Shown here piece after piece: positions 54,030-62,372 of a DNA stretch of 64,000 bases. Position 1 is the first letter of the stretch, and every line of letters begins with the position of its first letter. Source of the DNA: Oceanospirillaceae bacterium (GTDB lineage Bacteria; Pseudomonadota; Gammaproteobacteria; Pseudomonadales; Balneatricaceae); the NCBI GenBank assembly GCA_003521845.1, contig DPHB01000024.1, positions 8,203 through 72,202 of the forward strand. Direction: 5' to 3'. The position numbers and the translations under genes are program-made. Under the pieces are notes generated by a model that saw only the letters and a list, made by a program, of their open reading frames with translations, was not told the DNA's origin and did not search any database.

Positions 54030-54863
54030 CTAACTAGACAATTGCGACAATAGGTAACCTTGCTGGGTCACCGGGGCAGTACCTAAAGTCTTAAAAATGC
54101 GCCAATAGAGTGCCGAATCCGAAGATATAATGGGTTTACCAACCAAGGCTTCTAGCTCTACTTCGCGGGATACCATGCGCTGCGGCACACCATCGGCACG
54201 GCGGAAATTAGGCATGCCGTTCACCACATAGGCGTCCACATTAGGGGCCAACTCAGCTAAGCGCTGCATGGATTGTGCGGCCATATCGCCGGGGAAAATC
54301 CAGGTTTGGTCGTTTACCTGCTCTTGGGTTTCATACATGCCCAAGTCGACAAAGTTACCAGCGTAAACCAAATTAAAACCGGCATCGCGCAAGAAGCGGC
54401 TAATGCCATCACGCCAATCAGGCCAATAGTAAACCGAGTTAAGAGCAATAGTTTCGGCACCGATTTCTCGCAGCGCTTCCACTAAGCAGTAGCCTGCCAT
54501 GTGCAACGGCGTTTCGTAGGTGTCCGCCACACGGTCTAAAAACTCTTTGATTTGCTTCGGGGTTTTACCACCAGCATGCACCCAGTTGGTGCCTACTTGG
54601 CCACAAACATGGGCACCATTGTTGGCCATGCATTCGACAAACTCTTCGAGTAGATGGAAGTTCTTGTCCCGTTGCCCCAGCTGGTGGGCATACTGGGGCA
54701 CGTGCAACATGCGTCCGTGGGCACCAACGTTATCAGCACTGATGCGTAAAAAGTCTGATGGCGCGGCATCAAAATCGTGAGGTGGGCCGGTAAAACCAAC
54801 CTGATAAGGAAACAGGGTATTTTTGGGGTCATGCCAGCGTTCTGGCTTGGTGTACTCGACCAT
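54030..54863 (-). CDS. Asp/Glu racemase-superfamily protein (maleate isomerase/arylmalonate decarboxylase-like)
   Basis: A 277-residue protein of the aspartate/glutamate racemase fold. The first catalytic-cysteine position is kept (C87 in GAHVCGQVGTNW), but the second, normally Cys-Thr-Asn-x-Arg, reads VVNGMPNFRR (G216), so only one active-site cysteine remains. KPIISSDSALYWRIFKTLG is the typical C-terminal block. Maleate isomerases and racemases need both cysteines, while arylmalonate decarboxylase needs one, though at the other position. GGAG precedes the ATG. It is first in the sulfotransferase/FrhB/Rieske run. Confidence 0.8.
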   Translation of the reverse strand: MVEYTKPERWHDPKNTLFPYQVGFTGPPHDFDAAPSDFLRISADNVGAHGRMLHVPQYAHQLGQRDKNFHLLEEFVECMANNGAHVCGQVGTNWVHAGGKTPKQIKEFLDRVADTYETPLHMAGYCLVEALREIGAETIALNSVYYWPDWRDGISRFLRDAGFNLVYAGNFVDLGMYETQEQVNDQTWIFPGDMAAQSMQRLAELAPNVDAYVVNGMPNFRRADGVPQRMVSREVELEALVGKPIISSDSALYWRIFKTLGTAPVTQQGYLLSQLSS

Positions 54864-55001
54864 TATCTACTCCGGTATTATTGTTATTGATAACAGAGTA
54901 ATGGAGCAAGCGGTTGCTGTTCAAATGGAATTGTCAGCAATTAGCATTCATAATTTCGATCGTCATAGCTATGGACTGGCGGCAAGGCGGGCGAGTAAAG
55001 C

Positions 55002-55976
55002 TTAGTCGTTGCGGCCTCGCTGTAGCAAGTTAAACACCTTTTTACCGACATCTGCACCTAGCCCTACGGCGGTTTCTGCGACGGTGCCAACTATCTGCCC
55101 CACCTGCCCCGCCTGGTTTGCTACTTGGTTGGCCGCTTGGCTAGCCGTATGACCTACATTCTCAGTGATGCTTTGCGCGGTTTGTCTAAGGCTATCTAAA
55201 CTCTTGTGCATCAAGTTATCACGCTCTACTTGATCAAAGGTATCACTGACCTGCTGTAACAACTGTTGCTGTGCTACTTGTATATCGCCTTCCACACGGG
55301 CCACGCTATGCAGGAAGCCCATAAACTCATCGGCCATGGCGCGATAATTACAATCGGGGTTTTGCTTTTGATAGTAGGCCAATTGCTGCACCAGCTGCTG
55401 TGTTTCTAAAGCAACCAAGCTCACTTCCAATACGGCCGAAGCGTGTTTAACAAACACCGGGTCATAGCCCCATTCATCCTGCATATAGTTAGCAATCAAT
55501 TGTTGCTGGTTTGAGCTAACTTCGCCGTTAGTTTGAGCGGATTCTAGTGCCACCTTTAAAGCGAGGGGCACCATCAATTCAAATAAACGAATCGCCAACA
55601 CATCCAAGGGCGTATTAATAAATTTGGGAATCACCTCTACGCGCTTATCAGTTTCGGCACGAAATACCTTGCTCAGTGCGTACCAAGCGCCACCACCCAA
55701 AACACTCGCGGCAATCACCCACCCTAGCGGCGTACTAGCGCCACCAAATACAGCCAACAAACCACCCTTGGCAAATAGCGCATTGGCTACTACCGATGAT
55801 TTGGCTGCAGCGCCTGCGGAGCCAGCCGCGCCCAATACATCCCAAGCTTTTCCTAAGTGTTTTTGCAGGCGCATGCTAGCAAAAGCGTCATCGCCAATGG
55901 CCAGTTTGTGTTTAAAAGTTAGCGGGTGGGCAATAACCTGCTCCACGCCGATAAATATCATATCTTTGGATGTCAT
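55002..55976 (-). CDS. EcsC family protein
   Basis: A 324-residue protein of the EcsC family, marked by an alanine/glycine-rich hydrophobic stretch (about residues 55-105, probable membrane-associated hairpin) and ALRLFELMVPLALKVAL-like IRLFELMVPLALKVALES. The C-terminal 60 residues are a repetitive helical segment rich in Q, A, N and V (HTASQAANQVANQAGQVGQ). EcsC was named from a Bacillus ABC transporter locus, but its function is unclear. Divergent from the FAD oxidase gene. Confidence 0.82.
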   Translation of the reverse strand: MTSKDMIFIGVEQVIAHPLTFKHKLAIGDDAFASMRLQKHLGKAWDVLGAAGSAGAAAKSSVVANALFAKGGLLAVFGGASTPLGWVIAASVLGGGAWYALSKVFRAETDKRVEVIPKFINTPLDVLAIRLFELMVPLALKVALESAQTNGEVSSNQQQLIANYMQDEWGYDPVFVKHASAVLEVSLVALETQQLVQQLAYYQKQNPDCNYRAMADEFMGFLHSVARVEGDIQVAQQQLLQQVSDTFDQVERDNLMHKSLDSLRQTAQSITENVGHTASQAANQVANQAGQVGQIVGTVAETAVGLGADVGKKVFNLLQRGRND

Positions 55977-56078
55977 AAATAGTTTTGTCTAGCGGCCTAA
56001 ATTACACTCACTCTAGCATGGACACCTATACCTATAAAGCGGTTCCCAGAGGCTTTACGCTTATGTTACATTGGCGCC

Positions 56079-56186
56079 ATGCAACACCTAATTCTTTGGG
56101 CACATTTTGCCTCCACTACTGCTGCTTGGCAGGATTTTTTTCAGGGTGAGGACGCCGATCCAGACCCTGCATCTTTGTATACATAA
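56079..56186 (+). CDS. Possible 35-residue small ORF
   Basis: ATG at 56079 opens a 35-codon frame starting MQHLILWAHFASTTAAW and ending in an acidic DADPDPASLYT. There is no good ribosome site and no recognised family. It lies between EcsC and the paired hairpin repeat upstream of the FAD oxidase. Probably a chance frame; recorded for completeness. Confidence 0.2.
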   Translation: MQHLILWAHFASTTAAWQDFFQGEDADPDPASLYT

Positions 56187-56204
56187 TATTTGTACATTTA
56201 TATT

Positions 56205-56259
56205 GTAGGTCGGGTTTTAACCCGACAAATCATACGTGTCGGACTAAAGTCCGACCCAC
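56205..56259. repeat. GTAGGTCGGG/CCGACCCAC paired REP-like element, second copy
   Basis: gtaggtcgggttttaacccgaca (23 bases, identical to the start of the 10482 element) is followed after 10 bases by gtcggactaaagtccgacccac. The two hairpins face each other as in the first copy, with a shorter spacer. It ends 19 bases before the FAD oxidase start codon. Confidence 0.8.
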
Positions 56260-56277
56260 AAATACCCGAGGTAAGCC

Positions 56278-57585
56278 ATGCTAGGCTTAAAGAAACCCAC
56301 GGACACCCGTGAACACACGCAATCTTATTATGCGGCGACGGCTAACAATGCTACCCGCTATGCCGAACTAAAAGGCACCATAAACACCGACATCGCCGTC
56401 ATTGGCGGTGGTTTTAGTGGTGTTAATACTGCTCTAGAACTGGCTGAAAGAGGCTATAAAGTTGTGCTCTTAGAAGCCAACCGCATCGGCTGGGGCGCTA
56501 CCGGCCGCAATGGCGGACAAGTCATCGGCGGTATTGGCCATGGCCATGAACGCTTCAAAAAACACATTGGCGAAACTGGTATTAAAGCCCTTTATGACAT
56601 GGGCAACGAATGTGTCGACATAGTCCAGCAACGCGTAGAGCAATATAAGATAGATTGCGACCTTACCATGGGATACATGGATGTGGCCCTAAAGCCCAGC
56701 CACATGCGTGACTTTGAGGAAGAAAAACAGCACATGGAAGCCATGGGCTATGCCCACCATCAAGAACTATTAAACGCTGATCAAGTACGTGAAGAAGTGG
56801 GTTCCAATATCTATATCGGTGGCCTGCTTAATCGCACCGGTTACGGCCATTGCCATGTACTTAACTTGTGTCTAGGCGAAGCGGCGGCAGCGGCTTCTTT
56901 GGGTGTACAGGTTTATGAGCAATCCCGAGTCACCAAGCTACTGCAAGGTGATAAGCCTGTGGTTTACACGCAGCATGGACAGGTCAACGCTCAGCATCTA
57001 GTGCTGTGCGGCAATGCCTATTTGGGAAATTTAGTGCCCAAAATAAATCGCCGCATACTGCCTGCCAACAGCTCAGTGGTGACTACCAAACCCCTTAGCC
57101 AAGATATGCTCAACAACCTCATACCCAACAACCGCGCCATTTGCGACCCGCGTACCGCCCTAGACTATTATCGCCTCACGGCCGATGGGCGCTTATTATT
57201 CGGCGGGCTATCCAATTACACAGGCCGCGAACCCAGTGATTTATTTGCTGTAATGCAACACAAAATCACCAAGGTATTCCCACAATTACAGGGCGTAGAG
57301 TTAGAACATGGTTGGAGCGGACAAATGGGCATTGGCATGAACCGCATGCCACAGTTGGGTCGTCTCAAGGGCAATGTGTATTATGCTCAAGCCTACGCAG
57401 GGCACGGCGTAGCGCCCACCCATATCATGGGGCGCATCATTGCTGACATGATTGCCGGCCAAGCCGAACGTTTTGATATCTTTGCCAAGATACCCCACTA
57501 TCCCTTCCCTGGTGGGCCACTATTGCGCACGCCGAGTTTTGCTTTGGCCATGATGTATTACAAATTGAAGGATGAATTGTTTTAA
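56278..57585 (+). CDS. FAD-dependent amine oxidase (gamma-glutamylputrescine oxidase type)
   Basis: A 435-residue DAO-family flavoprotein. FAD-binding GGGFSGVNTALELAERG (42-58) with LLEANRIGWGATGRNGGQV is characteristic of the PuuB/OrdL group; the C-terminal GHGVAPTHIMGRIIADMIAG completes the FAD site. These enzymes oxidise secondary or primary amines such as gamma-glutamylputrescine or N-methylated amino acids with release of H2O2. No putrescine genes adjoin. Given the Rieske gene 5 kb away, an N-methylated amine is one possible substrate. Confidence 0.86.
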   Translation: MLGLKKPTDTREHTQSYYAATANNATRYAELKGTINTDIAVIGGGFSGVNTALELAERGYKVVLLEANRIGWGATGRNGGQVIGGIGHGHERFKKHIGETGIKALYDMGNECVDIVQQRVEQYKIDCDLTMGYMDVALKPSHMRDFEEEKQHMEAMGYAHHQELLNADQVREEVGSNIYIGGLLNRTGYGHCHVLNLCLGEAAAAASLGVQVYEQSRVTKLLQGDKPVVYTQHGQVNAQHLVLCGNAYLGNLVPKINRRILPANSSVVTTKPLSQDMLNNLIPNNRAICDPRTALDYYRLTADGRLLFGGLSNYTGREPSDLFAVMQHKITKVFPQLQGVELEHGWSGQMGIGMNRMPQLGRLKGNVYYAQAYAGHGVAPTHIMGRIIADMIAGQAERFDIFAKIPHYPFPGGPLLRTPSFALAMMYYKLKDELF

Positions 57586-57721
57586 AAACCTCACCCACTG
57601 ACAAGTAAACTTATATTGACTTATCACATGCAATAGAGTTTTATATTAAATAATCCACTTATGCGTAATTTTATATCTAATTATGTAAAAATTAATATTA
57701 TTTATATCAATAAACTTGCCC

Positions 57722-59230
57722 ATGTTCGGAAAGAGGGAAATAGTGCCTAATTTAATATTCCCCCAAAATAATGCTGACTCTAATCGGTTGAGTAAACTCG
57801 TTGCTAAAGGCCAATTAAAACGTATACGCCAAGGTATCTATGCGGATGCGGATTGGAATGAGATCCCTCGCCTTCTCGAAAACAACTGGCATCAAATAGT
57901 TACCTATCTTTATCCCAGTGCTATTGCCTCTCATGCCACAGCTATCTTACTAAAACCACAAAACCGTGTTGTACACATTACAGCAGATGTGAAAATTCGC
58001 AAGAAAGTAGCCATTAGTGATGCCCTAATTATCGAAGTGCATCCAGGTGATACTCAGCAATTAACACAACCTTTCACACCCACTTTATGCAAAAGCGCGC
58101 CCGCTAGATATCTATTAGAAAACCTACAAACCGCTCATAAGGATGTTGCTGCTCCTAAAGCATTGGGCCGTAAACGCGTAGAGCAAGAGCTATGTAATAT
58201 ACTGGCACGTTACGGTGAAGATGAATTAAATCAGATCCGCGATGACGCTAAAGACTACAGTCATGCAGTTGGGCTTAGCAAAGAATTTGAAAAATTGGAT
58301 AGCCTCATCGGCGCCCTACAATCAACACATTCGATGAGTGAACTAACCACACCTAGAGCCCTAGCAATTTCCAAAAAAGAACCATTTGATGAACATCGAA
58401 TATCTCTGTTTGAAACTTTCTTTCAATACTTAAATCAATGCCATTTACCTAACACGAGCTACACTTACAACAAAGCTGACTGGCGTAATCTAGCGTTTTA
58501 TGAGAGTTATTTTTCAAACTACATAGAGGGCACTGAGTTTGAAATAGATGAAGCTGAAGAAATTGTCTTTGCAAGAAAAGAGGTGAAAAACCGCCATCAA
58601 GATAGTCACGATGTGTTATCTATATTTGACCTAGTTCAGGATTATACAGAGATGGCGACGGTACCCAATTCAGCGGCAGAACTGTTACAACTCCTACAAC
58701 AACGACATGGCCTCATCATGCATGCAAGACCGGATAAGCGGCCGGGTGAGTTTAAAATAAAAGCGAACAAGGCTGGAGATACACTATTTGTTCTACCAGA
58801 AAATATTGAAGGCACTCTGACACAGGCATTCCCGCTTTATCAAACTCTTTCTGCTGGCATAGCGAGAGCCCTATTTATGCAATTTTTGATTGCCGAAACC
58901 CATCCCTTTGATGATGGCAACGGACGCCTAGCCAGAATCATGATGAATGCAGAGCTAGTGGCTGCTGAGCAACATAAAATCATTGTGCCTACAGTGCATA
59001 GGGACAGCTATGTAAACGGTTTAAGACAAGCCACTCGCTCTGGGCGTTTTCGTACTATAACCAAAGTGTTTACAGATTTGCAGGCCTATACCAGCAGTAT
59101 TCCATGGCAAGACTATGGTGAAGCTAAAGCCACACTAGAATCACAATATGCCAATAGGTTGCCAGACGAAGGGGTCGCCGTTTTCAATAGGCATATTGCT
59201 AAATACAATATTCCATTGCCACCAGGTTAA
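57722..59230 (+). CDS. Fic-domain protein with N-terminal AbiEi-like winged-helix region
   Basis: A protein of about 502 residues. The N-terminal part (about 20-130; SKLVAKGQLKRIRQGIYADA, then SAIASHATAILL) resembles AbiEi-type antitoxin winged helices. The C-terminal Fic core has the full motif HPFDDGNGRLAR at H394, and an inhibitory-helix motif SNYIEG (S265, E269, G270) that fits the intramolecular class II type. Fic enzymes AMPylate target proteins. The upstream 130 bases are strongly AT-rich, unlike the neighbours, suggesting acquisition. ATG at 57722 is used; no good ribosome site is seen. Confidence 0.85.
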   Translation: MFGKREIVPNLIFPQNNADSNRLSKLVAKGQLKRIRQGIYADADWNEIPRLLENNWHQIVTYLYPSAIASHATAILLKPQNRVVHITADVKIRKKVAISDALIIEVHPGDTQQLTQPFTPTLCKSAPARYLLENLQTAHKDVAAPKALGRKRVEQELCNILARYGEDELNQIRDDAKDYSHAVGLSKEFEKLDSLIGALQSTHSMSELTTPRALAISKKEPFDEHRISLFETFFQYLNQCHLPNTSYTYNKADWRNLAFYESYFSNYIEGTEFEIDEAEEIVFARKEVKNRHQDSHDVLSIFDLVQDYTEMATVPNSAAELLQLLQQRHGLIMHARPDKRPGEFKIKANKAGDTLFVLPENIEGTLTQAFPLYQTLSAGIARALFMQFLIAETHPFDDGNGRLARIMMNAELVAAEQHKIIVPTVHRDSYVNGLRQATRSGRFRTITKVFTDLQAYTSSIPWQDYGEAKATLESQYANRLPDEGVAVFNRHIAKYNIPLPPG

Positions 59231-59277
59231 ATACCAACTTACACTATTACCATCACACTAGTTAATGGATACTGACC

Positions 59278-59943
59278 ATGAGCAACTCACCGAACTACCT
59301 TTTTGCCGCCAAAGACAAGCCTAGCTTGCCGATTCGCCAAGTACCTTTGCTTATTGCCAACGAGGAAAATCTAAAGGGTTATGGTTTTCTGGTGGATGAT
59401 CCTGACCATTGTGAAGTAGAAATTGTCACCTGGCCGGCCCAAGGTTGGCGCCCGATAGATGCAGGTACGGGCAACGAAGGCGGTACTATAGAAGGCATAT
59501 TCCATTGCCATTGGGACGGTGATGTCCTTATGGGCCGCAACGATGCCGTTTCCGGTCATTATGTATTAGGCTGGAGTCAAGATCCTCAACAAGCGCAAAC
59601 TCAAACGCCTTCGGCGCCTCGGGAACAAGTGTTGTTATGGCATATGAACTACCATCCCGATGGTGGACAAATGTTCTTCCCGCAACAAAATAAACCCTTT
59701 GTTGTGCCTTTAGCATTACCCGGAGATGACCTGCAGCCTGAACAAATCGTGGCCTTTTGGTGTGATGGTAGCCAAGGCTTGTATATTCATCCTAATATTT
59801 GGCACGAAGGTATTTTCCCTTGCCTTGATGAACAGTCCTTTCGCGACCGTCAGGGTAAGGTTCACGGCCGCGTCAGTTGCGACCTAGGCCAAGAATTCGG
59901 CTGCTATCTTGGTGTGCCCTTGCCTACAGAGCAACCCTATTAG
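59278..59943 (+). CDS. Ureidoglycolate lyase-like cupin protein
   Basis: A 221-residue protein whose blocks GYGFLVDDPD, GNEGGTIEGIFHCHWDGDVL and GLYIHPNIWHEGIFPC look like the AllA (ureidoglycolate lyase) jelly-roll superfamily, with the histidines suited to metal binding. Other members of the allantoin pathway are not present, so the actual reaction is uncertain. It starts a co-directional run with the methyltransferase gene 31 bases later. Confidence 0.6.
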   Translation: MSNSPNYLFAAKDKPSLPIRQVPLLIANEENLKGYGFLVDDPDHCEVEIVTWPAQGWRPIDAGTGNEGGTIEGIFHCHWDGDVLMGRNDAVSGHYVLGWSQDPQQAQTQTPSAPREQVLLWHMNYHPDGGQMFFPQQNKPFVVPLALPGDDLQPEQIVAFWCDGSQGLYIHPNIWHEGIFPCLDEQSFRDRQGKVHGRVSCDLGQEFGCYLGVPLPTEQPY

Positions 59944-59974
59944 TTCTCATAAACAAACTTAACTGAGGTTAATC

Positions 59975-60574
59975 ATGGCCGATCAGCAAACGCTAGATGT
60001 GTATAACGCCAAAGCAGCAGAGTACGCCAACCTGCCAGAATCTGGCGTGCATCACACGATTAAACGATTTGCAGAACATCTCACTCGTGGTACAAAACTC
60101 TTAGATTTAGGCTGTGGCCATGGTGTTAACAGTGCCTATTTTCGAGATCTAGGGTTTGCAGTGGAAGCATGGGATGCTTCCACTGCTATGCAAAAAATTG
60201 CCAAACAAGAGTTTGATATAGACGTTGTTCTGAAAACCTTTGACGAGCTACAATGTTCACCAACCTACGGGGCCATATGCGCCAACTACAGTTTGCTACA
60301 TGCCAATCCCGAGCAGTTACCCGTCTATCTCACAGCCATCGCTAATGCGTTAATACCGGGTGGTCTTTTGCACCTAGGCATGAAATTAGGCACGGGGACA
60401 GAACGTGACAGTATAGGCCGCTTTTACGCTTATTATGCGGAACAACAATTATTAGACTGGCTGAGTGAGCGAGGTTTAGAAATTGAGTTCAGCCATCAAA
60501 GCGTGTTTGCAGGACTAGCAGGCAACCCCAAAACTGGCATTGCCATTCACGCTAGAAAAGCACCTGCTCCATAA
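59975..60574 (+). CDS. Class I SAM-dependent methyltransferase
   Basis: A 199-residue Rossmann methyltransferase. Motif I is LLDLGCGHGVNSAYF (about 40-54), an acidic VEAWDASTAM provides the ribose-binding residue, and ICANYSLLHA is motif IV. Small-molecule methylation is likely given the size. GAGGTTAATC precedes the ATG. Third parties in the operon are the cupin upstream and the membrane acyltransferase-like gene 25 bases downstream. Confidence 0.88.
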   Translation: MADQQTLDVYNAKAAEYANLPESGVHHTIKRFAEHLTRGTKLLDLGCGHGVNSAYFRDLGFAVEAWDASTAMQKIAKQEFDIDVVLKTFDELQCSPTYGAICANYSLLHANPEQLPVYLTAIANALIPGGLLHLGMKLGTGTERDSIGRFYAYYAEQQLLDWLSERGLEIEFSHQSVFAGLAGNPKTGIAIHARKAPAP

Positions 60575-60599
60575 CCCAACAACCGCTTAAGAGAACACC

Positions 60600-61652
60600 A
60601 TGACAACAGCCAGAGTGCCAAGATTACATGGCTTAGATTTAGCCCGCTACCTCGCCTTTATTGGCATGGTCATCGTCAATTTCAGTGTCGTAATGGGTGC
60701 TGAAGACAGCCCTGGTTTTGTTGGCGCTTTGGTAAGTTCCTTTCAGGGACGGGCGGCGGCTACCTTTGTGGTGCTAGCTGGCGTGGGTTTGGGTCTCTCT
60801 ATCAACAAAGGTAGCTTTGAGGGGGCATTACTACTAACCAGCAAACGCGCTTTGTTTTTATTCATAGTCGGCCTAATTAATATGTTGGTGTTCCCAGCTG
60901 ACATACTGCATTACTATGCCTTCTACTTCTTCTTTGGCATCCTGCTAACGCGCTATAGTAGCGGCTTGCTTTGGTGCATCATTCTGGCCCTCAATATAGC
61001 CAGCCTTGTGCTAATTATGACTCTGGACTTTGAACAGGGCTGGAACTTTGCAACCCTCGACTATTTGGACTTTTGGCAGCCAGCAGGCTTTGTCAGAAAC
61101 CTCTTCTTCAATGGTTGGCACCCTGTTATACCCTGGCTGGGCTTTTTTCTGTTTGGCCTTATCCTTAGTCGTATGAGTCTCTCTAATAAAACCACTCAAG
61201 TACGCCTACTCTTAGGAGGAAGCTTAGTATTTGTCGTGGTCGAACTAAGCAGCCAACAGTTAAAACAAATCCTCGCAGACAACGAAGCTTTGACCATTCT
61301 AGTAGCTACTGATGCCATGCCAGCTATGCCCCTCTACACAATCGCCGGTATGAGCATGGCCTGCATTGTCATAAGCCTGTGTTTAATGCTGGGAGAACGC
61401 CTAGCAGCTAGCCAACTACTACGCCGCTTAAGTGCGCCTGGTAAACAAACCCTCACCCTGTATATCGCACACATCCTAATAGGCATGGGCATCTTAGATA
61501 CAATGGGGATGTTGGCTGAACAACAAACTCCAACCACCGCCCTGACATCTGCCTTACTATTCAGTATTGCTTGTTTAATTTATGCTAACCTATGGCAAGC
61601 TAAATTCTCTCGCGGACCTCTTGAAGGGCTGATGCGAAAACTCACTGGATAA
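60600..61652 (+). CDS. DUF418/HGSNAT-like membrane protein
   Basis: A 350-residue membrane protein with about nine or ten transmembrane helices. RLHGLDLARYLAFIGMVIVN at the N-terminus and APGKQTLTLYIAHILIGMGI near the C-terminus are the landmarks of the DUF418/heparan-alpha-glucosaminide acetyltransferase-like group. Such proteins may acylate small substrates across the membrane. Stop is 5 bases before the DsbA-like gene, indicating coupling. Confidence 0.78.
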   Translation: MTTARVPRLHGLDLARYLAFIGMVIVNFSVVMGAEDSPGFVGALVSSFQGRAAATFVVLAGVGLGLSINKGSFEGALLLTSKRALFLFIVGLINMLVFPADILHYYAFYFFFGILLTRYSSGLLWCIILALNIASLVLIMTLDFEQGWNFATLDYLDFWQPAGFVRNLFFNGWHPVIPWLGFFLFGLILSRMSLSNKTTQVRLLLGGSLVFVVVELSSQQLKQILADNEALTILVATDAMPAMPLYTIAGMSMACIVISLCLMLGERLAASQLLRRLSAPGKQTLTLYIAHILIGMGILDTMGMLAEQQTPTTALTSALLFSIACLIYANLWQAKFSRGPLEGLMRKLTG

Positions 61653-61657
61653 GTATT

Positions 61658-62281
61658 ATGGTTACAACTACAAAAACCAAGCTATATTATTTTCATGATC
61701 CTATGTGTAGTTGGTGCTGGGCTTTTCGCCCCGTGTGGCAACGCCTCATGGCATCCTTACCGGATCACATTAGCGTGGAATATGTAGAAGGTGGCTTGGC
61801 AGCCGACTCAGATGTAGCTATGTCCAAAGCCATGCAGGAATCTATCCAGACTATTTGGCGGCAAATAGAACGACAAGTGCCTGGCACCGAATTTAATTAT
61901 GAATTTTGGCAGCTATGCCAACCGAGGCGCTCTACCTATCCCGCCTGCCGAGCACTAATCGCAGCAGACAAATTGGGCTACTACGAACAGATGCTCATGG
62001 CCATTCAGGAAGCCTACTACCTACATGCACAAAACCCTTCCAATGATGAGACTTTGGTAAACTTGGCGGTGATGGAGGGTATGGAAGAAGACAACTTTCG
62101 TCAGTTCTTACATAGTCCTGAGACCGACAGACAACTACAAAAAAACCTCTCTTTATGCCACGAATATGGCGTGCAAGGATTCCCTAGTTTGATTTTAAAG
62201 AGAGGCAATAGTAGCGTACAAATCCCAGTGGATTATCGCTCTGAACAGCCCACGCTAATGGCGATTAAACAGCTAAGTTAA
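61658..62281 (+). CDS. DsbA-family (FrnE-like) thiol oxidoreductase
   Basis: A 207-residue DsbA-fold protein with the active site DPMCSWCWAFRP (C17, C20) and the cis-proline loop VQGFPSLIL. No signal peptide, so it is cytoplasmic like FrnE-type proteins, which act as disulfide isomerases in oxidative stress. Last gene of the run from 59278; it follows the membrane protein gene with a 5-base gap. Confidence 0.88.
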   Translation: MVTTTKTKLYYFHDPMCSWCWAFRPVWQRLMASLPDHISVEYVEGGLAADSDVAMSKAMQESIQTIWRQIERQVPGTEFNYEFWQLCQPRRSTYPACRALIAADKLGYYEQMLMAIQEAYYLHAQNPSNDETLVNLAVMEGMEEDNFRQFLHSPETDRQLQKNLSLCHEYGVQGFPSLILKRGNSSVQIPVDYRSEQPTLMAIKQLS

Positions 62282-62372
62282 CATGTGGAGTAAGGCCACA
62301 GGTCTGACCCTTTACCTAAAAACCCTACCAGCGAGCTACGCCCCCAACCTCGAAGCGGCAGGCAGATCTCTG

